This document shows positions 10,990 through 20,340 of a DNA stretch of 64,000 nucleotides, one piece after another. Source of the DNA: Closterium sp. Naga37s-1 (lineage: Eukaryota > Streptophyta > Zygnematophyceae > Desmidiales > Closteriaceae); NCBI GenBank assembly GCA_947471745.1, contig CANJKZ010000011.1, positions 2,170,001 to 2,234,000 on the forward strand, written 5' to 3'. Positions within the stretch are counted from its first letter, which is position 1; the number at the start of each line of letters is the position of its first letter. A program made the position numbers and the translations under genes. The notes beneath the pieces are model-generated. The model made no database searches and was not told where the DNA came from. It saw only the letters and a list, made by a program, of their open reading frames with translations.

Positions 10990-11129
10990 TGTCAATCTAT
11001 AATCCTATATAGTTTATATAGTTTTATTCTAGGTGTTGTACATTCTCTGTCTTGAGCTAGAACTGTTGCTAGGGTTTGCTATAACTTGTTTGTACCTTCA
11101 TTCCATTGTTAACATTTTACATTGTGATA
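10990..11129 (+). repeat. Copia-A 3' LTR (140 bp)
   Basis: Same length as the 5' LTR, with seven differences by eye. It is followed directly by the duplicated target acgga. Confidence 0.93.
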
Positions 11130-12785
11130 ACGGAGTCATGGGGGAGCAGATCGCGTAGCCCAACAGGGAACAGGGCCAGGGACGTGCGACTTCCTCGGAG
11201 GGGGTTGGTCCAAATCTGCGCAAGGAGCGCTGAATAGGAGGAGCTTTGACTTGGGTTGAAGGCGCAATCGCCGTAAGCTTGCCGGTTTGGGCGGAGTTGT
11301 ACAAGAGGCTTTTATTGATGAGGTGTTGTGCGACGTCGGACTGTTTCGGTTTCGAAAACGACAGGAAATTTCCTACCGGCACGTCAAGGTGTTTGATTGT
11401 GTCCGGCGAGGTGGGTTGGAAGCGTCCGGGCAAGGAGATAACCAAGTTCAGATATATCGAGGAGAGATATTTGCGGCACGTGGTTGTGGCGTGTAAGGCC
11501 AAAAGGAATTTGGCAGTGCTTTGCATGCGGGCTAGAGCATTGTTCAAGGTAGTACAGCCGGGTTGGATACGCTCGACATAGATTCAAATGATGCATTCTG
11601 CCTTGTTTGGAGCTCAGATGGGAATAATCCTCGCATGCACAAGGTCTGCAGGGGGGATGTTGAATGGAATTATGGAGCACTTGTTCCAATTGGGGAACTC
11701 GTCAAAGAGTGATCCAAAGACTCCAAGTAGCACTATGGCTTGTCGGAGCTCTATGCATGAGGTGAGAAAAAAAGTGATGTCGTCCGCTTAGCACGCCATG
11801 AGGTGGCGCTAACCGGTGGACTGGGCGAAGGCGGAGAGGAAGAGGGACATATAGCAATGGAATATCTCGATGACGCAGACGAAAAGCAGAGGTGCCGGGG
11901 GGCAGCCTTGTCGGACGCCCGTGCGAACGGGGAAGGTGGCACCAAGCATGTTATTGACCGAGATGCGGGTGTACACGTTGGAGTGCATTAGGCAGACCCA
12001 GTGGATGAAAGGGGCGGGGAGTCCCAGAACTGATAAGGCTTGGAGGAGAAAGGGTCTGTTGACTAGGTCGTAGGCCTTGCGAAAGTCCACCGTAAGAGCG
12101 AGTAAGGGGGACGAGGAGTGTGCGGCCCAGTCCATAATGTCAAGGGTGTCTTTAATGGTGTCCCCAATTTTCCTGTGTTTGATGAAGGTGGTTTGGGATG
12201 GATGAAAGAGCTGAGGCAATACGAGCTGGAGGCGGTTGGCGAGGCAGTGCGCGATGACCTTGTAGTCGGCGTTTATGAGGGTGATGGGGCGGAGGTTTTC
12301 CATTAGCGAAGAGTCCCCCCTTTTGGGGATAAGGATAGTTTCTCCAGTCAGCATGGACGGAGGGAGGCGGGATAGTGGCTGTGTCGGTGAGAGCAAGGAG
12401 TGGAAAGCCGAAATGAAACGAGGGGAGAATTGTCGAAAGAGCTCCCCGGGCAGACTGTCTGGGCCCGTGGTTTTTCTGCGTGATAGTGACAGAAGGGCCT
12501 TTCCAATTTCGGCTAGGAAAAAGGGGCGCTAAGACGGAGGAGTAAGGGGTTGGGCATGAAGGAGGGGGAAACGTGTTGCTAGAAGGATGGGTTAGGAGTG
12601 ACAGGATTGCTCCCTGCTATACAGGTCCTGGAAGAAATTGGAGCATATTTTGGTCATGGTAGGAAGGCTCGAAGTTGTCTGACCATTAGGAAGGGACAAG
12701 GAGTTGATGATTGAGCCTCTAATTCGAGAGTTGAGGCCGAGTAGGGAGGATACTCCCATCTCTCTGTGCCCCTCAACTTTGAGCT
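11130..12785 (-). mobile_element. LINE (L1-type) ORF2, reverse transcriptase piece
   Basis: The minus strand encodes the LINE reverse transcriptase. From high to low coordinates: a segment like ICSNFFQDLYSREQ and KTTGPDSLPGELFRQF (about 12660-12420, the region before the fingers), ILIPKRGDSSLMENLRPITL (about 12350), LTVDFRKAYDLVN with the first catalytic Asp (about 12090), GVRQGCPPAPLLFV (motif B, about 11920) and ADDITFFL (motif C, about 11785). In motif C the codon before ADD is a stop (TAA) where the family has Phe or Tyr. Other stops and frame changes follow, so it is a pseudogene. The left edge meets Copia-A (acgga). The right edge meets Copia-E3 (gagct at 12781-12785, repeated at 31700-31704). 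Confidence 0.9.
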
Positions 12786-13715
12786 TGTTATCAGGAATGC
12801 AATGGTTGGCCCCGCTCTTGCTTGGGCGACGCTGACAACCTGGTTGGATGTACGGGAGAAGCAGCCGACCGTACCTAATGAGGGAGCTGCATGACGGGCT
12901 TTGTCGAGCTGCAGGGGACTGCTGCGGTATTGCCGTCGACTGGGAGCCGATGACCTACTTCTGTGAGGCAGGTCGACGAGGTGGTCATCAACCTGCACGG
13001 CTCAATTGCGAAGCTGGAGCCGTCGACTAGGGGAGATCGACGGATGTAGTTGACCGAGCTGGCCGACAGATGAGCCGTCGACCAGGAGAGGCAGTACGAT
13101 GGGCACGGTGGTCGATGAGGGGTTCGTCGAGCAGGGCGCACATTGGGTGGTCGACCAGGTCGACCAGGTAACCTACTAGGCGAGTTCTGCAGAGGCACGC
13201 AAACGTCATCAAGATCGCGATGGTGAAGGCGACTTCGGGCTGGTATCCCAAAATCGATATGGCTCGTAAGGCGCAGATCAGGCCAACGGATGCACAACGG
13301 TGCAAGTCAGGCCAATCGTCTGCGCGCACCTGCGGACATGAGCACTGCTGTCTTCTACGAGTGTAACGCTGGACAGCCGCTCTGCTGCAGCGTTGGCACA
13401 TCGTCGACCTGCTGTATTGGCAGGCCGCGTTTCTGTTATGCTGGCGCGGCTCTTCTACGCAACGCTGGTAGGCGGTCGACCATGCTGTGCTGGCGGTCGG
13501 GCAGGCTAGCTGCAGAGTTGCTAGGTGCCAGATGTAGTCATTCTTGTCATTGCTATTGCAATCATTATGTAATGAAAACTTTGCTAGTGAAAACTCTTGC
13601 AAAATTCTCCCGTAATTGTGCAAGTGCTAAATAACAAGGAAAATCTACGACCATTCCTTGAGTTCGTGCCAACCCCCGTAGTCTAGTTCACAACTATTGT
13701 AAAGTGAATCTCCAC
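12786..13715 (+). repeat. Copia-E3 5' LTR (930 bp)
   Basis: It matches 30695-31699 from TTGGCCCCG...CTTGGGCGACG through to GTAGTCTAG...TCCACA. It is strikingly rich in GTCGAC hexamers. It is flanked on the left by gagct. Confidence 0.9.
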
Positions 13716-14764
13716 ATGGTGCGGTGAGCGTGGAAGCCCCCGTAGATTATCTTCAGATAGAAGCCAACTTTTGCACCTACTAAGTCGTTCGTAGGCCGGC
13801 AATCGCTTGAGTCACCATGGTCGACCCCGTAGTAGAAGCGAGCGTAGTGGACACCTTGGAGGCTTGATTGGCTGATGCGAGGAAACGCCACGAGGATGGC
13901 GAGTACGGGACGATCCCCTTGGAGATCGTCGAGCTGGGTATATGGGCGCAGTGGGCGACATAACAGACTCCCCATTCTGCATCTCCTCGACTGGTGAGAA
14001 ATGAAGGCGGTGTCGACGAGAAGGTCGACGGCGGTGCACGAGTCAACGGCAACGATGACACGAAGAGGAGAGGTGTGATTAAGGTCGACGGTGGCGTCGA
14101 CGGGAGTCAGGCACGAGTGCAGCGGTCGACGATGGCTGCACGCAGTCGCGGGTCGACGTCGACGGACGATGCCACTCACCCCAACGAAGCAGTGGGAGGC
14201 CCACGTCGACGACGCATGTGTCTGCTGGCGGGATGACTCCGACGTATGGCTACTTCAAGTACACGCCGGACAAAATCACTGCCACGCCGTTGCAAGGTCA
14301 ATGGGACCTCATCACGTGGAAGGAGGCTATTAAGCATTAGCTAGAGGTTGCCAGTCTGAAGGGTTTTGCCGATGGCACCGTGCCGATACCACACGAGGAC
14401 GAGGTTGAGCTGCGCGGGGAATTTCGTGCCGCTCACCTACTGGCCTTCATGGTCATCTCGAGGTGCTTCTCGCTGATGGTGCAGATTGCGCTGAAGCCGT
14501 TTCAACTTTGACTGGACGCAGGCCACCAGGCGTGGCGGTTCATCATGTCGACCTACCAGGCAACAGATGACTTGTACATCGTCCAGGTGGAGGAGCAGCT
14601 GACACACCTCAGGATGGGCAAGTAGGAGTCGGCGACGGATTACTTCAACCATGCTCGACGACTCCTGGCTGAGATGCGGATGGCGGGCGTCGAATATCCG
14701 ATTTTGTCGTATATCACGCACATCATCAAGGGACTGCCAAGCAGCTTCAACCTCATGAAGAGGC
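13716..14764 (+). pseudogene. Copia-E3 leader and gag N-terminal part (fossil)
   Basis: The leader (13716 to about 14230) has no clear frame but many GTCGAC motifs. From about 14230 a plus-strand gag reads TPTYGYFKYTPDKITATPLQ, then AHLLAFMVISRCFSLMVQIAL, WRFIMSTYQATDDLYIVQVE, ESATDYFNHARRLLAEMRMAG and YITHIIKGLPSSFNLM. This is the pattern of the UBN2-type gag of plant Copia elements. It stops at the inverted solo LTR. The sequence resumes at 23107 after a five-base duplication gaggc. Confidence 0.8.
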
Positions 14765-15514
14765 TGTTATGGTCACAAGAGGCTTGAATGTGGCTAAAAC
14801 GAAAGATACAGTGCACTGTCGGATTTCTCCACAGCGGATTTCAACGCTCATAGCGTTCTTTTAATGGCTTCAAATGACCTAATTCAAAATTTATCTGGAG
14901 CGTGTTATTGTTTCCTACGATAGGCAATTTAGATCACACAATTTGATCAAGTATTGACAACACAGCGTCGGTTTGAACGAACAGCACTATGGCAGCCACT
15001 ATAGTCTTAGAACACAAATTAGGAAGAGTTACGAGTTGGGAATGACTCCCAACTCCTACAAACCCCAAGAACCGAGGTACAGTGATGTGTAACAGTGCCA
15101 CACTGTCCCCAACCACGAAGGGTCTCGAAACTACCCTTCACAAGGGCCTACACCAAGTGAAATGCTACACTACACAAAGTAATGTAACTATTCTCAATTT
15201 CCTGAGGTGTACCCTTCTCGCGGGCTTCGCGAGCACTTGAGTCTTGAAACCAAGGCTCTGGTTCTTCATCATAAACTCATCCTTGAGTTCTTGATGGGTC
15301 TGCTGCACACACCTGCGACACGCCGAGCATTCCACACATGACAAAATAGAAACCGCGCGAGACACACAAACGACGAAATAGAAACCGCACAAGACACTCA
15401 AGCAACGACGTAACACGTGACTAGCGATGACTCACTATTGACTCGACACACACACATTCGACATCATGACCCATCATTCACACACCACTATAAGCATGAA
15501 ATATATATTATCTC

Positions 15515-15645
15515 TGTCAAACTTATATCTACTATAGTCTGTTTAGGCTCTAGTGGGGTAGTTCTTAGAGGGTACAACACTTTTGTGTTTCCTACTTGTA
15601 CCCTTCTTCTTTCTAGTTCAATCATTCATTCCTATCATTCTCACA
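15515..15645 (+). repeat. Copia-B 5' LTR (131 bp)
   Basis: It begins TGTCAAACTTATATC and ends CATTCTCACA. It contains the core AGTGGGGTAGTTCTTAGAGG found in related form in other LTRs of the window. Confidence 0.95.
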
Positions 15646-15660
15646 TGGTATAGAGCTAGT
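15646..15660 (+). promoter_or_regulatory. Copia-B primer binding site
   Basis: TGGTATAGAGCTAGT follows the LTR without a spacer. It resembles the initiator-Met type and is identical in its first 14 bases to that of Copia-A. Confidence 0.75.
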
Positions 15661-15699
15661 TCGACCTTTTTCCTAAGGGCCCACCACTAAAACGATTTT

Positions 15700-16500
15700 T
15701 TTTTTTTTTTCCTTACCTGCCCGACGTGCGCGTCGCGCCTGCCCTTCGCGGCCCCTTCGCGGCCCGTAGCGGCCCCCCCTCACGGCCCGTAGAGGCCCCT
15801 TTGTGCCCGTAGTGGCCCCTTCGTGGCCCGTAGCGGCCCCCTGCTTGCGGCCCGTCTCGGCCCCTTTGCGGCCCGTCGCGGCCCCTTATAGGCCCGTCGC
15901 GGCCCCTTATAGGCCCGTCGCGGCCCCTTATAGGCCCGTCGCGGCCCCTTATCGGCCCGTCGCGGCCCCTTATAGGCCCATCGCGGCCCCCTTATAGGCC
16001 CGTCGCGGCCCCTTATAGGCCCGTCGCGGCCCCTTATAGGCCCGACGCGGCCCCTTCGCGGCCTGTAGCGGCCCCCCTTTGCGGCCCCCCCTTCCGCGGC
16101 CCCGTCGCGGCCCCTTACGCGGCCCCCCCTTCCGCGCCCCCCTACTCGGCCCCGACCCTGTCCCGGCCCCGACCCCGTCGCGGCCCCGTCGCGGCACCAT
16201 CGCGGCCCCGACCCTGTCCTGCCCCGGCCCCGTCGCGGCCTCGTCCTGGACCTGCCCCGGCCCCGACCCTGTCCCGGCCCTGCCCCGGCTCCGACCCTGT
16301 CCCGTCCCTGCCCCGGCCCCGTCGCGGCCTAGTCCCGGACCTGCCCCGGCCCCGTCCCTGTCCCGGCCCCGTCGCGGCCCCGTCCCGGACCTGCCTCGGC
16401 CCCGACCTTCTCCCGGCCCCGGCCCCGACCCTGCCCTGGCCCCGTGGCGGCCCAGTCCCAGACCTGTCGCAGCCCTGCCCCGGCCCTGCCCCAGCCTCGC
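15700..16500 (+). repeat. GC-rich leader of Copia-B with minisatellites
   Basis: About nine copies of a roughly 23-25 bp unit built on GGCCCGTCGCGGCCCCTTAT (about 15870-16050) are followed by a looser array of CGGCCCCGTCGCGGCC and CCTGCCCCGGCCCCGACC units to about 16500. Long open frames on both strands here are artefacts of base composition. The gag start lies downstream at 16664. Confidence 0.9.
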
Positions 16501-16663
16501 CCCTGGTAAGAGCATAGCCAAGCCGAGTCGCGCTGCCGAGCCGCCCTGCCGAGCCGCGCTGCCGAGCCGCCCTGCCGAGTCGCGCTGCCCTGCCTAGCTA
16601 AGTTGCTCCTGCTTGCTACTGCTGCTATTACTGCTTTACACTGCTGCTGCTCCTACTGCTACT

Positions 16664-17860
16664 ATGGCTAGTCCCACCGTTCTCACCTTTGATGCTGAGG
16701 GACGTGCAGTTGGCTTTGACGTGTGGGTTGACGATCTCCAGCTGTTTATTCAGTGTGATTCTAGGGATGGGGTATCTCTTTTCGATCACACGTCTGGTGT
16801 TTCCACTGCTCCTGCTGTCACTGCTGACAGTACTATTCGCTCTCAGTGGACCACTCGTGACGCTTTTGCTCGTCTTGCTGTTCGTAGTCACCTGCCACCT
16901 GCTGAGCGCGCACACTTTGGCCAGTACAAGACTGCTCAGTCTTTGTACGACGCTGTCGTTGAACTCTACTCCTCCCCTTCCACTGCTGCACTCAGCCGCC
17001 TCATGCTGCCGTACCTTTTCCCTGACCTTGCCGCCTTTGCCACAGTCGCTGACCTAGTTGCTCACCTTCGCACTAGTGACGCCCGCTACCGTACTGCCCT
17101 TCCCACTGAGTTCTGTGCCAAGAACCCTCCCCCCATGTACATCACCCTTTACTACCTAATCACCCACCTCCCTGACTCACTTTCCTCAGTCAGGGATCAC
17201 TTCCTCTCCCTTTGCCCCACCGAGCTGACTGTCGACCTGCTAGAGGAGCGCCTTACTGCAGCTGAGAAGAGTATCTTAGCTGTAGGTGCTTCTCGCGGCG
17301 ACCGTCGCACCCCTTTCTTTGAGGGGTGTTCCCCTGTCCCCCTTCTCCCCTCTGTTGCTTCTGCTGCTGCTGTCGACCTCGTTGGCACTGAGGAGGTCGG
17401 GGCTGCGTCTGCTCCGAGTGGGAGACGCCGCAACAGCAAGGGCAAGGGGAGCAGAGGTGGTGGAGGGGGCGGCGGGGGGGGTGATGGCGGAGGAGTAGGG
17501 GGTGGCGGTGGAGGTGGGGGTGGCACCGGGAGTGGGGACATCAGTGGCGGCAGTGGAGGTGGTGGAGAAAGCGGCAGAGGTGGTGGAGGCAGCGGCGGAG
17601 GTGGTGGAGGCAGCGGCAGCGGTGGTGGAGGTGGCGGCGGCGGTGGTGCTGGTCGAGGTGCAGCTGCGCAGCGTGGAGGCGCTGGTGGTAGCCAGCGTCA
17701 GCAGCAGCCGCGCTCCAGTGAGACCCCGTCGGTTCAGCAGCTTCGTGAGTGGTACGCTGGGCGTGGGAGGTCTGGGTCCTTGCGCTTACGTTCTTCGCAC
17801 CGGCCCTCGTAGTGGGGAGGTGTGTGGGCTCCCACACACCACGCAGCGCTGCTTTGGTCG
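16664..17860 (+). pseudogene. Copia-B gag with atypical zinc knuckle (fossil)
   Basis: The gag starts MASPTVLTFDAEGRAVGFDV at 16664; the same start (MAS..VL.FD.EGR) is seen in Copia-C1, D and G. The N-terminal domain includes LARLAVRSHLPPAERAHFGQ-like and LMLPYLFPDLAAFATVADLV segments and a YITLYYLITHLPDSL segment, as in Copia gags. A Gly-rich tract (about 17455-17660) follows. Then comes CAYVLRTGPRSGEVC, GLPH, TTQRC: a C-x13-C-x3-H-x4-C pattern where most Copia gags have C-x2-C-x4-H-x4-C. In a live element gag forms the particle and the knuckle would bind RNA. Confidence 0.88.
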
Positions 17861-18149
17861 CTTGACTGACGCTTGGCGTACCCAGTTTCCTGACTCTACC
17901 GAGCTCCCTCGCTGGCATGATCTGCTTCTGCAGAATGTGCCTATCTTTGATCTAGATTTTGATGCTATCCTTGCTGCCATGTATGCTCTTGCTGATATTA
18001 CTGAGGGTGACTGTAACCTGAGTGTCCCGCCCGACCCGGGCACTGCGGCTGCTGCTCTAGGTGCTAGTGCGGCTGCTGCCCTAGGTGCTAGTGCGTCTGC
18101 TGCTCCAGGTGCTGGTACGTCTACTCTCTCTGGTCCTGCACCTACTGAG

Positions 18150-19640
18150 GCCTTGCACACTTTCACACTTGACTCTGGTGCTTCGCGCTCTTTCTTTAGA
18201 GACAGCACCACGCTCACGCCGCTCAGCCGGCCTGTTGCGGTCTCCCTTGCTGACCCCTCAGGGGGCCCAGTCCTTGCATGCTCCTCTACAGTTTTACCGT
18301 GTCCTGCGGCCCCGTCGGGCTTGCTGTCGGGACTCCACCTCCCCTCGTTCTCTACGAACTTGGTGAGTGGAGCTGACCTCCAGGACGCGTGGGTTGACCA
18401 GTTCACCCCTGGAGGTCAGCGTGTGACCCATTGCACTTGCTCTCGGACGGGTCGCCACCTGGCCACGTTCACCCGTCGGCCAGGGTCGAGTCTGTACACA
18501 CTGACTACTGCGCCTCCTCCGGTCTCTGCGTCTGGTCAGGTAGCTGCGTCTAGTCAGGTGTTTGCTGCCGCGTCCAGGTCTAGTCCTGCGTCTGACCCCT
18601 GCTCGTGTCGTCCTCTGTCGCACGAGACTCTCCTTTGGCACCACCGCCTTGGTCACCCCTCCCTGCCTCGTCTTCGAGGTATGGCCTCCCGTGCCCTTGT
18701 CTCTGGTCTCCCCAGGTCCCTCCCACCCCTTCCTCCGGGGCCTGCCCCCACCTGTGTTCCTTGTGTCGAGGGCCGGCAGTGCGCCGCCCCTCACTCCTCC
18801 TCGTTCCCTCCGACTGAGGCTCCTCTGCAGACTCTTCACATGGACGTGTGGGGCCCTGCCCGCGTCCGTGGACAGGGTCACGAGCGTTACTTTCTGCTGG
18901 TCGTTGACGACTACTCGCGTTACACCACAGTCTTCCCCTTGCGCAGAAAGGGTGAGGTCCCTGAGGTGTTGATCGACTGGATCCGCGGTGCTCGTCGCCA
19001 GCTTAGTGAGAGTTTCGGCTCATACCATCCTGTTCTGCGTTTGCACTCAGACAGAGGCGGGGAGTTTTCCTCCGACCTCCTGAGAGCCTTCTGTCGTTCT
19101 GAGGGCATCCGCCAGACGTTCACGCTTCCGGCCTCCCCACAGCAAAATGGGATTGCTGAGCGCCGCATTGGCATGGTCATGGACGTCGCTCGTACGTCCA
19201 TGATCCATGCGGCTGCTCCCCATTTTCTTTGGCCGTTCGCGGTTCGGTACGCTGCGCATCAGATCAACCTTCCGCCCCGTGTCTCCTTGCCGGAGACCAC
19301 ACCTACTCTGCGGTGGACGGGGCAGGTTGGCGATGAATCCGCGTTCCGTGTCTGGGGATCTCGAGCTTTTGTCCGCGATACTACTGCGGACAAGCTGTCC
19401 TCCCGTGCCGTTCCCTGTGTCTTCCTTGGCTTCCCTCCTGACGCACCCGGGTGGCAGTTCTACCACCCCACCTCGCGTCGTATTCTGTCCTCTCAGGACG
19501 TCACGTTTGACGAGTCGGTGTCGTACTACCGTCTCTTTCCCTACCGCACTGCCTCTCCCCCTCCCCCGCCGCTCTTCCTTGCCCCAGGTACTCCTCCGGT
19601 AGACCCCCTCCCCCCCCAGGGTCCTGCCCCCTCAGGTGTG
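18150..19640 (+). pseudogene. Copia-B protease and integrase (fossil)
   Basis: Protease motif LDSGASRSFFRDSTT near 18170. The zinc-binding pre-integrase part reads WHHRLGHPSLPRLRGM...CVPCVEG (His-His-Cys-Cys). The integrase core shows HMDVWGPA (about 18840), HSDRGGEFSSD (about 19045) and NGIAERRIG (about 19150), with FLWPFAVRYAAHQINL, FRVWGSRAFVRD and CVFLGFPPDAPGWQFY in the C-terminal part. Order and motifs are those of Ty1/copia. Confidence 0.93.
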
Positions 19641-20340
19641 TCCTAGGTAGACCCTGCCGAGCTGGTCGAGGTAGCTGTCGACTCAGGTGCTGCTAGGGGT
19701 GCTGACCCTGCGGGTGCGGGGACTGGGGGTGCTGAGACTGGGGGTGCTGAGTCTGGGGGTGCTGAGACTGGGCGTGCTGAGCCTGGGGGTGTGGCGCCTG
19801 AGGGTACTGTGTCTGGAGGTGCTGAGCCTGCGCGTGCTGAGTCTGGAGGTGCTCTAGGTGTCCCGTCGCGGCGGGAGCCCCTCTCTCCACAGCGGCTTCG
19901 TGAGTGGTACTCTCGGCGCTGTCGGGTTGCTGCTGGAGGTGCTGCTGGTGCAGGAGCTGCTGGAGGTGCTGGCGCTGCTGGAGGTGGTGCTGGTGCTGGA
20001 GCTGCTGGAGGTGCTGCTGGTGCTGGAGGTGCTACTGAGCTACTGGAGGTGCTGGCGCTGCTGGAGGTGGTGCTGGTGCTGGAGCTGCTGGAGGTGCTGC
20101 TGGTGCTGGAGCTGCTGGAGCTGCTGGAGGTGCTGGTGCTGCTAGAGGTGGTGCTGGTGCTGGAGCTGCTGGAGCTGCTGGAGGTGCTGCTGGTGCTGGA
20201 GGTACTACTGGAGCTACTGGAGGTGCTGGCGCTGCTGGAGGTGGTGCTGGTGCTGGAGCTGCTGGAGGTGCTGCTGGTGCTGGAGCTGCTGGAGGTGCTG
20301 CTGGGACTGGAGACCCTGAGGTTGAGGGTACCGGTTCTGT
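19640..20340 (+). repeat. low-complexity linker of Copia-B
   Basis: First a run of 15-base units coding GGAE/T/S-P-like pentapeptides (about 19680-19850). Then a GCTGGAGGTGCTGGTG-type array (about 19925-20315) that reads Gly/Ala-rich in one frame and Leu/Val/Glu-rich in another. It separates integrase from reverse transcriptase. Confidence 0.85.

Larger units (their letters stand above)
4327..11129 (+). mobile_element. Copia-A, short-LTR Ty1/copia element with both LTRs and TSD
   Basis: It is bounded by two 140-bp LTRs and a perfect 5-bp duplication, acgga (4322-4326 and 11130-11134). Order: 5' LTR, primer site, GC-rich leader with minisatellites, zinc-knuckle end of gag (about 5700-5830), protease (LDSGASS-type motif about 6105), integrase (6580-7430), a repeat-rich linker, reverse transcriptase and RNase H (about 9200-10700), 3' UTR, polypurine tract and 3' LTR. 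I do not recognise the N-terminal gag domain that the sister elements carry. The element is broken, with roughly five to ten breaks. The LTRs differ at 7 of 140 aligned positions by eye (about 5 percent), so it is clearly older than Copia-B. It was inserted into the LINE. Confidence 0.95.

Noticed and set aside
15970-16597. Arg/Gly/Pro-rich frames that might suggest a nucleic-acid binding protein
   Set aside because: They lie in the minisatellite leader of Copia-B; the gag start follows at 16664, and both strands are equally open.
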